Positions 6,254 through 13,554 of a stretch of 15,123 bases of DNA are shown in pieces. A program made the position numbers and the translations under genes. Numbering within the stretch: the stretch's first letter is position 1; every line of letters starts with the position of its first letter. The stretch comes from Calditerrivibrio sp. (GTDB taxonomy: Bacteria > Chrysiogenota > Deferribacteres > Deferribacterales > Calditerrivibrionaceae). The notes beneath the pieces are model-generated. The model did not search any database. It was not told where the DNA came from and worked only from the letters and a program-made list of their open reading frames with translations. The DNA is taken from positions 1-15,123 of the forward strand of contig JAIWOA010000097.1 in the NCBI GenBank assembly GCA_020217115.1. The letters are read 5' to 3'.

Positions 6254-9028
6254 CACATTCTTTTTTTTCAAAAATCTATCGAGCATCTCTCTTGCTTCCT
6301 TTAAACTATAAGGTTTTAAAAGGTGATCATCAAAACCGTAATCTTTTAAATTTTGCAGTACAGGGTCATCAGAGTATCCAGAAGAGACAACAAAATAGCT
6401 TTCAATCCTCATCTCCTTTAATCTTTTAATAGTTTGTGATCCATTCATCCCATTTCTGATAGTTAAATCTAAAACGATAATATCATAATTATCTTTTTGA
6501 ACAGCTTCTAATACCTCCTCTCCATTGGCAAAGGTCTCTGTCTTACAATTTAGAGCTGACATGAGGAGTTCAAAGGAATCCCTCAAAAAATCTTCATCAT
6601 CCATATATAATATCTTTATATCTGAGGCGGTTATTTTTGAAACACTTTCTTTTATATAACTATTTTGATGACATTGATCTTTATTTAGATTTTTTAATAG
6701 AATTATAAATTCACATCCATCAGGGTGATTTACAAAATTTATGTACCCATTATGTTGTTTTATTATGGAAAATGAGGTTGCAAGACCTAAACCTGTTCCA
6801 TTTGATTTTGTGGTGTAAAAAGGTTCAAAAACTTTATCTCTTATATTTTCTGGTATTCCAGGTCCACTATCTTTTATAGATATTTTTGCATAATTCCCAC
6901 CTTCTACCCCATATTGGTTTTCTTTACTTAGCTCAAAGGTTGAAATGTCTATTTTTAAATGTCCGATATCATTCATTGCCTCCCTCGCATTGATAACTAT
7001 ATTGGATATAACCTGACTGAATAACCCTTCATCGATCATACAGCAGACACAATCATCTGAAAGAGTTAATTCAAGTGAGATATTACTGCCTTTAAGAGAA
7101 AATTCACTTACACTCTTTATAATATTGGTTATACATGTTTGTTTTATTACTGGTGAGCCACCTTTTGCAAAGGTTAAAAGCTGTTTTGAAAGGTTTTTAC
7201 TTTTTTCTATAATAGTCTCCATCTGTTCTGCGATATTAGATATCTCTTTATCATCTTTTATTTTAAGAACATTTACATAGTTTTGTATTGCTCCGAGGTA
7301 GTTATTAAAATCATGGGCAATTCCAGATGCCAGTCTTCCTATCGCTTCAATTTTATCAGACTTTATTAGCTGATCATTAATTCTTTTTTCCTCAGTTATA
7401 TCTCTTATAACTATTACTGCTACAGAGATATTTGAATCATAGTTATATATCGGTTGTATTGAACATTCAATATCAATTTTACTGTCACCTTTCTTTATAT
7501 AAAGATCTTTCAAGGTATCTTCATTGTACCCCTTTTCAATTACTTTGTGGATATCAAATTTTTGTTTGGAATTATCGTTAATAGTATAAATCTCCACATA
7601 TTCTAACTTTGAATTTATAAAATCTTCAGATATTACATTTTTGGCAGCATTGTTCATATATATAATAACACCTTCTCTGTCTGTTACGATCACAAGCTCC
7701 TGTATGGAGTTTAAAATGCGATTTAGCTTATCCTTCTCGACGCTAAGTTTATATGATGCCAACCTTAACTCCTCACTGAGTTTTATAAGATCCGTTTGTT
7801 CTATAATCTGAAATAGGGCAAGTATATCTCCATTTAACTTAAAGGGTATACCTATGGCTTCAAAATACCTGACCTCCCCCTTTATTTGTAGATCATATAA
7901 GAAATTAACCTTTGCTTTGTTTATAATAACATCATCGATATAATATACGAAAAATTCTGCCTTTTTACTATCAAAGAGCTCTTCAACCTTTTTTCCTATG
8001 ACAGCTTCCCTTGGCATAAGCAGAAGGTCATCTCTTTTAGCCAAAATATCAATGTAGGTATGATTTTTATCTACTATAAATATTACGCTGGGTACTGAAT
8101 TTAATATTGTATTTAATTTCTCTTCTGAAGCTTTTAGCTTTTCTACTATTTGGGTTAGTGTTGATGTCTTTTCTAACACTCTTTTTTTTAATATTTTGTT
8201 AAAAATAAAAAGTATTATGATGATTAGTATAAATATTGATGTAACATATTGTCCATATTTAATAAAAAAATGAGTAACAATATTTTCTGAGTACCCTGTA
8301 TCATACATGTACCGAAGGCGCTTGTAATAATATGAATTCTGATCTTCTATCAAAGTCGTTAACCCTTTGTCTATCTTATTTTTGGTACTGTTATCCAACC
8401 CTTTTCTATAGGCAAAATGTACACTAATGGGTTGAACAAAGATATTTGTAATTTTTATTTCTGAACTATTGGTTGTAAAAGTAAAAGATTTTCCAACGAG
8501 GGCAGCATCTACCTCACCTTTTAATATCTTATCTAAAGCTTCTATATAATTGTCCACATCTACTATTTCATAGTTAAATTTAAGAGATTTCATAAGATGG
8601 TATAGTCCGTATGATCCGAAGAAGTATATATCATTTTTCTGAATTGCCAACCTTGTATTATTAAGATCTGAAATATCATTTATTTTTTTATCTTTCCTTG
8701 TTATTATCTGCCCCCAATTGGTAAATATAGGTTTTGCGGAGAAATCCATAGTTTTTAGCCTTTCTTCACTGTAACCTATTGGCATAAAAATATCTATTTC
8801 ACCCCTCTCAAGCTGGCTGTAAAGGTCCTGCCATTTACCTTTAATGAATGTATATTTTATATTTTGACTATCAGCTATATAATTAAAAATGTCTGGGGCA
8901 AAACCCTCAATTTTTTCATTTTTAGTGATAGATAGGGGTGGATTGTTCCATATGCCTACCCTTAACTCTTTGGAGTATGCCTGATGGCAAAACAGAATTG
9001 TTAAAACTACTATCCATATCGATTTCAT
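6239..9028 (-). CDS. Hybrid histidine kinase with periplasmic solute-binding sensor, PAS domains and receiver
   Basis: This 929-residue membrane sensor kinase resembles the BvgS type in layout. A signal peptide (residues 1-19) precedes a family-3 solute-binding domain (about 22-245), with LRVGIWNNPPLSI, EGFAPDIFNYIA and GEIDIFMPIGYSEER typical of that fold. One membrane helix (about 261-280) and a helical linker follow. Two PAS-like domains lie at about 303-410 and 433-545; the second ends in VIRDITEEKR. The kinase core has phospho-acceptor H572 (AHDFNN), the N-box around N676-N680, DSGPGI at 720-725 and GTGLGLA at 744-750. A receiver (about 803-920) has D810/D811, phospho-acceptor D854 and K905. 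All key residues are present. The ligand is likely a small amino-acid-like solute, but this cannot be read from sequence. There is no separate cognate regulator beside it. The receiver-cyclase on the same strand is a possible target. A near-perfect promoter ends only 6 nt before the ATG, so the mRNA is probably leaderless. Confidence 0.93.
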   Translation of the reverse strand: MKSIWIVVLTILFCHQAYSKELRVGIWNNPPLSITKNEKIEGFAPDIFNYIADSQNIKYTFIKGKWQDLYSQLERGEIDIFMPIGYSEERLKTMDFSAKPIFTNWGQIITRKDKKINDISDLNNTRLAIQKNDIYFFGSYGLYHLMKSLKFNYEIVDVDNYIEALDKILKGEVDAALVGKSFTFTTNSSEIKITNIFVQPISVHFAYRKGLDNSTKNKIDKGLTTLIEDQNSYYYKRLRYMYDTGYSENIVTHFFIKYGQYVTSIFILIIIILFIFNKILKKRVLEKTSTLTQIVEKLKASEEKLNTILNSVPSVIFIVDKNHTYIDILAKRDDLLLMPREAVIGKKVEELFDSKKAEFFVYYIDDVIINKAKVNFLYDLQIKGEVRYFEAIGIPFKLNGDILALFQIIEQTDLIKLSEELRLASYKLSVEKDKLNRILNSIQELVIVTDREGVIIYMNNAAKNVISEDFINSKLEYVEIYTINDNSKQKFDIHKVIEKGYNEDTLKDLYIKKGDSKIDIECSIQPIYNYDSNISVAVIVIRDITEEKRINDQLIKSDKIEAIGRLASGIAHDFNNYLGAIQNYVNVLKIKDDKEISNIAEQMETIIEKSKNLSKQLLTFAKGGSPVIKQTCITNIIKSVSEFSLKGSNISLELTLSDDCVCCMIDEGLFSQVISNIVINAREAMNDIGHLKIDISTFELSKENQYGVEGGNYAKISIKDSGPGIPENIRDKVFEPFYTTKSNGTGLGLATSFSIIKQHNGYINFVNHPDGCEFIILLKNLNKDQCHQNSYIKESVSKITASDIKILYMDDEDFLRDSFELLMSALNCKTETFANGEEVLEAVQKDNYDIIVLDLTIRNGMNGSQTIKRLKEMRIESYFVVSSGYSDDPVLQNLKDYGFDDHLLKPYSLKEAREMLDRFLKKKNVLISN

Positions 9029-9331
9029 ATAAAGATTATAACTTTAAAAAAAATTATGTCAATGATATGTATAGTTGTATGCATATATTAAAAGATATAA
9101 ACTATAAGATATTGTACAAATCACAAATAAATAAAAAGTTTTTCATTTTAGTTAAATAATATAAAATAAGTTATATTAATTAAATTAAAAGATAATTATT
9201 TTACAATTTATTACACTCTAAAACTATAAAACTATTTTTTGTTTTTATACTATATTTATTGTTTTTCTTGAATTGTCTTGTTTTTTGTTTTAATGATTTT
9301 AATCTTTTAGTCAATCTTTTGGAGTGGATCT
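9029..9331. other. Divergent intergenic region between the kinase and SulP genes
   Basis: The left side holds the kinase promoter. The rest is extremely AT-rich with long T-runs and shows no convincing gene. Candidate rightward promoter elements for the transporter are TTTACA (9200-9205) with TATAAA (9225-9230), although the 19-nt spacing is long. A second pair is TTGAAT (9268-9273) with TAATGA (9291-9296) at 17 nt. Neither is strong. GGAGTGG just before 9332 is the transporter's ribosome site. Confidence 0.45.
9035..9062 (-). promoter_or_regulatory. Near-consensus sigma-70 promoter for the hybrid kinase, leaderless
   Basis: On the minus strand, TTGACA (9057-9062) is followed after 16 nt by TATAAT (9035-9040). 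Both hexamers match the consensus fully. Only six bases (CTTTAT) separate the -10 box from the kinase ATG at 9028, which puts the expected first transcribed base on the A of the ATG. There is no Shine-Dalgarno sequence, and an in-frame stop lies a few codons upstream, so no longer start is available. Confidence 0.75.
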
Positions 9332-11032
9332 ATGGGCATTAATTATTTTAAAGAATTCAAACCTAAAACAATATCTATTTTGCAAAAAAAAGGGTATAAC
9401 TTAAATAATCTTATCTCTGATATTGTGAGTGGTCTAATTGTAGCTATAATAGCTTTACCTTTATCCATGGCATTTGCTATAGCAAGTGGTGCTTCTCCAG
9501 AAAAAGGTCTATACACAGCCATAGTGGGTGGGATGATTATATCCCTTCTTGGTGGCAGCAGATACCAGGTGGGAGGTCCTGCTGGTGCTTTTATAGTTGT
9601 TGTATACGGAATTATTTATAGGCAAGGTTTTGATGGGCTTTTGATAGCAGGTTTTATGTCGGGTTTAATTTTACTATTAATAGGTTTTTTTAAATTGGGA
9701 TCTGTTATTAAATTTATACCTTACCCGGTTACAAAGGGCTTTAGTGCAGGTATTGCTGTTATAATATTTGTAACACAGCTAAATGATTTTTTTGGAATGG
9801 AGATAAAAAAAGTACCTTCCGAATTCATCGAAAAAATCGTTGTTTATGCTGAAAACCTACATAGGATTGATTTCTATACAACATTAGTTGGGCTGCTATC
9901 AATATTTATAATCATATTTTCAAAAAAGATAACACTAAAGGTTCCTGGCCCATTTTTGGCTGTTGTATTTGGAATCGTTTCTGTTTATCTTTTTAATTTA
10001 CCAGTTGAAACTATTCAGGATAGATTTGGTTCAATACCTAACAATTTGCCATCACCAACCTTGCCAGTATTATCGCTGGAAAAAATAAGGTTATTGTTGC
10101 CTGACGCCATAACTCTTGCCGTACTTGGAGCTATAGAATCTCTGTTAAGTGCAGTTGTTGCTGATAGTATGACGGGAGATAAACACCGATCAAATATTGA
10201 ATTGGTTGCCCAGGGGGTAGCTAACATGGTAGTACCTTTGTTTCAAGGTATACCTGCTACAGGTACCATTGCGAGGACAGCTACCAATATAAAAAATGGT
10301 GCTTTTTCACCTTTGAGTGGAGTTTTTCATTCATTATGGGTATTAATTTTCATGTTATTGTTATCACCTTTGATAGTAAAGATCCCTTTTGCAACACTTG
10401 GAGCTATTTTGATCATTGTCTCATACAATATGAGTGAAATCGAGCATATTAAAAAGCTTTTCAAATCCCCTAAAAGTGATATAGCTGTTTTTTTAACAAC
10501 TTTTATACTTACAGTAATTATAGATCTTAACGTTGCAGTTCAAGCAGGTATGATTCTTTCCGTTTTATTATTTATGAGGAGAATTATAAATATTACGGAA
10601 GTGAGAGAATTAAATTTATCCTTAGACAAAACAGAAGAATTTATTGACGATACATTGGAAGATAAAGATGCTATCTACAATAAAAATGTTCCAAAAGGGG
10701 TTGATGTATACGAGCTAAACGGACCATTCTTTTTTGGGGTTGCAGAAAAGGTAAAAAATATGCTCATATCACTAAATATTAATCCAAAGATATTTATACT
10801 TAGAATGAGAAATGTACCTATGGTAGATGCTACAGGGATGCATGCCCTCATTGAGATATGTTCCTCTTATAAAAAAAGAGGGATAACAGTTATCCTCTCT
10901 GGTGTTTCTGACTATGTTAGATCTCTCCTTATTAAAGGTGGTGTCCATGAGATCATAGGTGAGGAGAATATAGTTGACCACATAGATAAAGCCCTTGAAT
11001 TGGCAGAGAGGTATTTGATAAAAAGAGGCTAA
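9332..11032 (+). CDS. SulP/SLC26-family anion transporter with C-terminal STAS domain
   Basis: This is an inner-membrane anion permease of 566 residues, a normal full length for SulP proteins. The first part (about 25-420) is strongly hydrophobic, with many membrane helices. It carries family features such as DIVSGLIVAIIALPLSMAFAIASGASPEKGLY and GGSRYQVGGPAGAF near the N-terminus, and a later helix with AVLGAIESLLSAVVADSMTG. The cytoplasmic STAS domain (about 445-560) contains VDATGMHALIEI, with D499 and T501 at the position that SpoIIAA-like domains use for regulation. The family moves sulfate, bicarbonate or other anions, usually with sodium or protons. The substrate here cannot be fixed. 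Sulfate uptake and bicarbonate uptake are both possible, and no sulfur or carbon-fixation gene is adjacent. The start has a good ribosome site (GGAG at about 9320). It ends with a 4-bp overlap against the convergent lipoprotein gene. Confidence 0.95.
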   Translation: MGINYFKEFKPKTISILQKKGYNLNNLISDIVSGLIVAIIALPLSMAFAIASGASPEKGLYTAIVGGMIISLLGGSRYQVGGPAGAFIVVVYGIIYRQGFDGLLIAGFMSGLILLLIGFFKLGSVIKFIPYPVTKGFSAGIAVIIFVTQLNDFFGMEIKKVPSEFIEKIVVYAENLHRIDFYTTLVGLLSIFIIIFSKKITLKVPGPFLAVVFGIVSVYLFNLPVETIQDRFGSIPNNLPSPTLPVLSLEKIRLLLPDAITLAVLGAIESLLSAVVADSMTGDKHRSNIELVAQGVANMVVPLFQGIPATGTIARTATNIKNGAFSPLSGVFHSLWVLIFMLLLSPLIVKIPFATLGAILIIVSYNMSEIEHIKKLFKSPKSDIAVFLTTFILTVIIDLNVAVQAGMILSVLLFMRRIINITEVRELNLSLDKTEEFIDDTLEDKDAIYNKNVPKGVDVYELNGPFFFGVAEKVKNMLISLNINPKIFILRMRNVPMVDATGMHALIEICSSYKKRGITVILSGVSDYVRSLLIKGGVHEIIGEENIVDHIDKALELAERYLIKRG

Positions 11033-11646
11033 TTTTTTTTGAGCTTTTTAAGTATACTTTCTACCATCTCCCCCACTATGTCATCAAGAAGTTTTTCTGC
11101 TGATTTGGCTTGAATTTCGACTTTCATTATGCTTTTTGGTTTTCTCTCATCAGCATTTATAGCCTTAGAATCCCTCATCATTTCTGATGTCCATACAACT
11201 TCCCCAGATTCAATATTTATAAGTTTTGCAGTTATATGTGTCTTTGCATATAAAACAAAATTATCCTCATGTCTTCTCCTTTCTTCAAAGCTAAAGACAG
11301 ATCCTGTCATAAGGTATTGAGCTCCAAGCTGCTTAAGCTTTACCTTTGTTTTTTCATCAAGACTTCCCATCATTTCAAGATTTCCTTGAAAACCGATCTC
11401 TTCAAAAACCTTTTTGGTGTTGTTCCTATCTATAAGCTTGAATTTATTTGTCTGTATTATCTCTACGGAAAATTTTTCTGCTACCTTTTCTCCCAGACTA
11501 CTATGTACTCCTACATTTTTAAAATTTAAGACTGCAAGTGTAGCAGCCCCATCTATCTTAAAATTATCGGAAACCCTGACTTTGTTTATATTATCAGCGC
11601 AGCTAAAGAGTAAAAAAAATGACATAAAAATGATAAAATATCTCAC
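11029..11646 (-). CDS. CsgG/TolB-like lipoprotein
   Basis: This is an outer-envelope lipoprotein of about 205 residues. The chosen start is GTG at 11646, preceded by GGGGG at the right spacing. It gives a clean lipoprotein signal (RYFIIFMSFFLLFSC, modified Cys16). A longer frame from ATG 11703 exists, but it starts upstream of the likely transcription start and would put a charged stretch before the signal. The mature part has the CsgG/LpoB-like pattern: TLAVLNFKNVG, LGEKVAEKFSVEII, FKLIDRNNTKKVFEE, LKQLGAQYLMTGSVFSF and TAKLINIESGEVVWTSEM. The C-terminus adds an amphipathic helix. CsgG forms a secretion channel, while LpoB-like relatives activate peptidoglycan synthases. The protein is shorter than CsgG (about 277 residues) and lacks its obvious channel insertions, so an accessory role is likelier. 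It converges on the SulP gene and diverges from the HIT operon. Confidence 0.8.
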   Translation of the reverse strand: MRYFIIFMSFFLLFSCADNINKVRVSDNFKIDGAATLAVLNFKNVGVHSSLGEKVAEKFSVEIIQTNKFKLIDRNNTKKVFEEIGFQGNLEMMGSLDEKTKVKLKQLGAQYLMTGSVFSFEERRRHEDNFVLYAKTHITAKLINIESGEVVWTSEMMRDSKAINADERKPKSIMKVEIQAKSAEKLLDDIVGEMVESILKKLKKN

Positions 11647-11674
11647 ATTGCCCCCTTTTGTTAAAACTATTTTC

Positions 11675-11703
11675 ATACTAAGCAAAAATTTCTTAAAATG
11701 CAA
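11675..11703 (-). promoter_or_regulatory. Promoter for the CsgG/TolB-like lipoprotein
   Basis: On the minus strand TTGCAT (11698-11703) and TAGTAT (11675-11680) are separated by 17 nt. Transcription should start near 11668, about 20 nt before the GTG start at 11646. This rules against the longer frame beginning at 11703. Confidence 0.6.
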
Positions 11704-11712
11704 GGTTAATTA

Positions 11713-11741
11713 TTGAAAAAACTCTATTATAGTGTTATAAT
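11713..11741 (+). promoter_or_regulatory. Strong sigma-70 promoter for the HIT-lapA-lapB-mutS operon
   Basis: TTGAAA (11713-11718) and a perfect TATAAT (11736-11741) are exactly 17 nt apart. Transcription should start around 11748, leaving a leader of about 15 nt with GAGGTG before the ATG at 11763. It lies back to back with the lipoprotein promoter. Confidence 0.75.
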
Positions 11742-11762
11742 ACAGTGACAATGAGGTGTGGT

Positions 11763-12251
11763 ATGGAAAGATTATGGGCCCCATGGAGGATGAAATATAT
11801 TGATGGTACACATAGGGATGATGGTTGTATCTTCTGTAAGAAGCCTTTAGAAAATGATGATAAAGGTAATTTGATTGTTTATCGAGGTGATTACGTTTTT
11901 GGTATTATGAATCTTTTTCCATATACAAACGGTCATACAATGGTAGCTACCTACAGGCATACAGCTATATTTGAAGAGCTTTCTCAGGATGAGGTTTTAG
12001 AGATGCATATTGTAAGCTCAAAGATCATAAAGGCAATTAAGCTTACGATGAGACCAGAAGGTTTCAATCTTGGGTTTAATCTTGGGAGAACAGCTGGAGC
12101 TGGTATCGCAGATCATATACATTTTCATATTGTTCCCAGATGGAATGGTGATACGAATTTTATGCCAATTATAGGAGAGGTGAAGGTGATATCAGAACAT
12201 ATAGAGAAAACATATGATAAGATCATCGAAGGTCTTAAGGAGATAAAATGA
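11763..12251 (+). CDS. HIT-family nucleotide hydrolase or phosphorylase
   Basis: This 162-residue histidine-triad protein is expected to cleave or transfer nucleoside phosphates, such as Ap4A-like dinucleotides or aminoacyl-adenylates. The triad reads HIHFHIVP at residues 118-125, with His120 the likely nucleophile. The preceding FNLGFNLGRTAGAGIADH is the usual nucleotide-binding segment. C22 and C25 (GCIFC) form a probable zinc half-site. The N-terminus MERLWAPWRMKYI is typical of the bacterial Ap4A-phosphorylase-like HIT subgroup. The start at 11763 is chosen because GAGGTG lies 5-10 nt upstream and the protein then begins at the conserved block. An ATG at 11745 would add six residues but sits before the predicted transcription start. 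Its stop overlaps the next ATG (ATGA), so it is translationally coupled to lapA. It heads a four-gene operon. Confidence 0.93.
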   Translation: MERLWAPWRMKYIDGTHRDDGCIFCKKPLENDDKGNLIVYRGDYVFGIMNLFPYTNGHTMVATYRHTAIFEELSQDEVLEMHIVSSKIIKAIKLTMRPEGFNLGFNLGRTAGAGIADHIHFHIVPRWNGDTNFMPIIGEVKVISEHIEKTYDKIIEGLKEIK

Positions 12252-12550
12252 GGGTAGTATATACCATAATAAAAGTTGTAATTCTTCTAATTGTGATACT
12301 TTTTGCAGCTCTTAATATACAGTCTGTTGAAGTACGTTATTTTATAGGTAGAGATCCTATCCCTATGCCTCTTTTTGTAGTAATAGTGCTCTCTTTTTTA
12401 TTGGGTATGGGAGTTTTCTGGCTGCTTTCAATAAAAAGGAATTTGAAGAAATTCATTGAGACAAATAAACTAAAAAGTGAAATAAACAAACTTAATGATG
12501 AATTAAAAAGTATTAAATCTGCGCCAATCGGTAAGGTTGATAAAAAATAG
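12248..12550 (+). CDS. lapA: LapA-domain small membrane protein
   Basis: This 100-residue inner-membrane protein has two membrane helices (about 4-25 and 41-62) joined by a short stretch, NIQSVEVRYFIGRDPIPMP. After the second helix comes a charged helical tail (LKKFIETNKLKSEINKLNDELKS), likely a coiled coil. N-I-Q-S-V-x-V-x-Y/F with the length and layout fits the LapA (DUF1049) family. In gammaproteobacteria LapA works with LapB to control lipopolysaccharide synthesis through LpxC turnover. It overlaps the HIT gene by 4 bp and is followed at once by a LapB-like gene, which supports the call. Whether the LPS role carries over to this phylum is inference. Confidence 0.85.
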   Translation: MRVVYTIIKVVILLIVILFAALNIQSVEVRYFIGRDPIPMPLFVVIVLSFLLGMGVFWLLSIKRNLKKFIETNKLKSEINKLNDELKSIKSAPIGKVDKK

Positions 12551-13549
12551 ATGTTTTTCTGGAAAGATAAAAATCTTCGAGGACAGTTTGAGCTTTTTGA
12601 TCAGATTTTGGAAGGGGAATATCAAAATGCCTTTTCCATATTAAAGAAAGAGTTTGAAGGGAAGGATATCCCAAACGATTACTATTTTCTGATTGCCAAA
12701 CTGTTGAGAAAGACTGAAAAATTTGAAAATTCACTTCAGATATACAAAAATCTTCTAACTATGACAAATAACGAGGTAGACATATCTATCCTCAATAGAG
12801 AGATTGCTAAAAGTCTCATTGGTTTGGGAAATATGGAGGAAGCAGTTGCTATTCTGGAAAATATCTTATCGAAAGAGGATGACAGAAATATTAGAAGGCA
12901 ATTGGCCGATATACTTTACAATTCCGGTGATTATGAGGATGCAGCTGAACACTACAAAAAACTTGAAGAAAATCGTATGGTAGCAGCCTGTTACTACCAT
13001 ATAGCCTTGAAATACAATATAAAAGAGAGATCCTTTGCTGATTATATGACAAAGGCTATAAAATTTAGAGATAATTTTCGTTCTGCTAAGATGGATCTGG
13101 CAAATCATTATTTTTCACTTTCCAAAAATGGTAAGGGTCTTGACTATCTTATAGATATTGTATATGAGGAACTTCCAATGTCAGTCGAAGATATCTACTA
13201 CATACGGGAAAAGTTTATAACATTTTCATCTCTATCAGATTTTGAAACAATCATTCAAAAAAAGGTTAAAGAGGGTACAAACAACCCATTTTATTACCTA
13301 TATCTGGCAGAAGAGTCCTATCTGAATGGGAACACAGCAGCTGCGAAGGAGATTATTGGACGTTATTTGAGTCAAAATATATCAAAATCTGCTATAAGAT
13401 ACTATTTTAAGTATATATCAGATGAGGTATTGTCATCCCTTTACAGTGAAGAATATTTTTATAGCTGTAGCAGTTGTAGAGCATCTTTTAAGAATTTTAT
13501 CCCCATATGTTCATCTTGTGGGGGTGTAGACAGTTTGACATTTTTATAG
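12551..13549 (+). CDS. lapB: LapB-like TPR protein with C-terminal rubredoxin-type zinc site
   Basis: The protein has 332 residues. Helical TPR-like pairs run through about residues 10-295 (for example YYFLIAKLLRKTEKFENSLQIYKNLL and IRRQLADILYNSGDYEDAAEHYKKL). The C-terminus carries two CxxC knuckles, C306/C309 and C320/C323, a rubredoxin-like metal site as in E. coli LapB (YciM). LapB links LPS synthesis to transport by directing LpxC to FtsH and docking with LapA. E. coli LapB has about 389 residues and an N-terminal membrane helix. Here the first residues (MFFWKDKNLRGQFELF) are not a helix of that kind, so anchoring would have to come from LapA. The ATG follows the lapA stop directly, and mutS begins 5 bp after this gene. 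The call rests on the domain pair and the lapA neighbour. Confidence 0.83.
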   Translation: MFFWKDKNLRGQFELFDQILEGEYQNAFSILKKEFEGKDIPNDYYFLIAKLLRKTEKFENSLQIYKNLLTMTNNEVDISILNREIAKSLIGLGNMEEAVAILENILSKEDDRNIRRQLADILYNSGDYEDAAEHYKKLEENRMVAACYYHIALKYNIKERSFADYMTKAIKFRDNFRSAKMDLANHYFSLSKNGKGLDYLIDIVYEELPMSVEDIYYIREKFITFSSLSDFETIIQKKVKEGTNNPFYYLYLAEESYLNGNTAAAKEIIGRYLSQNISKSAIRYYFKYISDEVLSSLYSEEYFYSCSSCRASFKNFIPICSSCGGVDSLTFL

Positions 13550-13554
13550 CTATT

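Noticed and set aside
8938..9159. Plus-strand open frame of 73 codons across the kinase start
   Set aside because: It is antisense to the kinase signal-peptide region and its promoter, and has no ribosome site or domain.
9160..9331. Riboswitch or small RNA in the T-rich gap before the transporter
   Set aside because: No stable GC-containing stem or known conserved element was seen, only AT-rich sequence.
11019..11050. Possible shared terminator between SulP and the lipoprotein gene (TAAAAAG paired with CTTTTTA around a T8 run)
   Set aside because: The stem is almost all A-T, has a long mismatched loop and lies within coding sequence on both strands. It is too weak to call in DNA with this many A and T runs.
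11647..11703. Extension of the CsgG/TolB-like protein to the ATG at 11703
   Set aside because: It lies upstream of the predicted transcription start, has no ribosome site and puts 19 residues before a clean lipoprotein signal. The GTG at 11646 with GGGGG is better.
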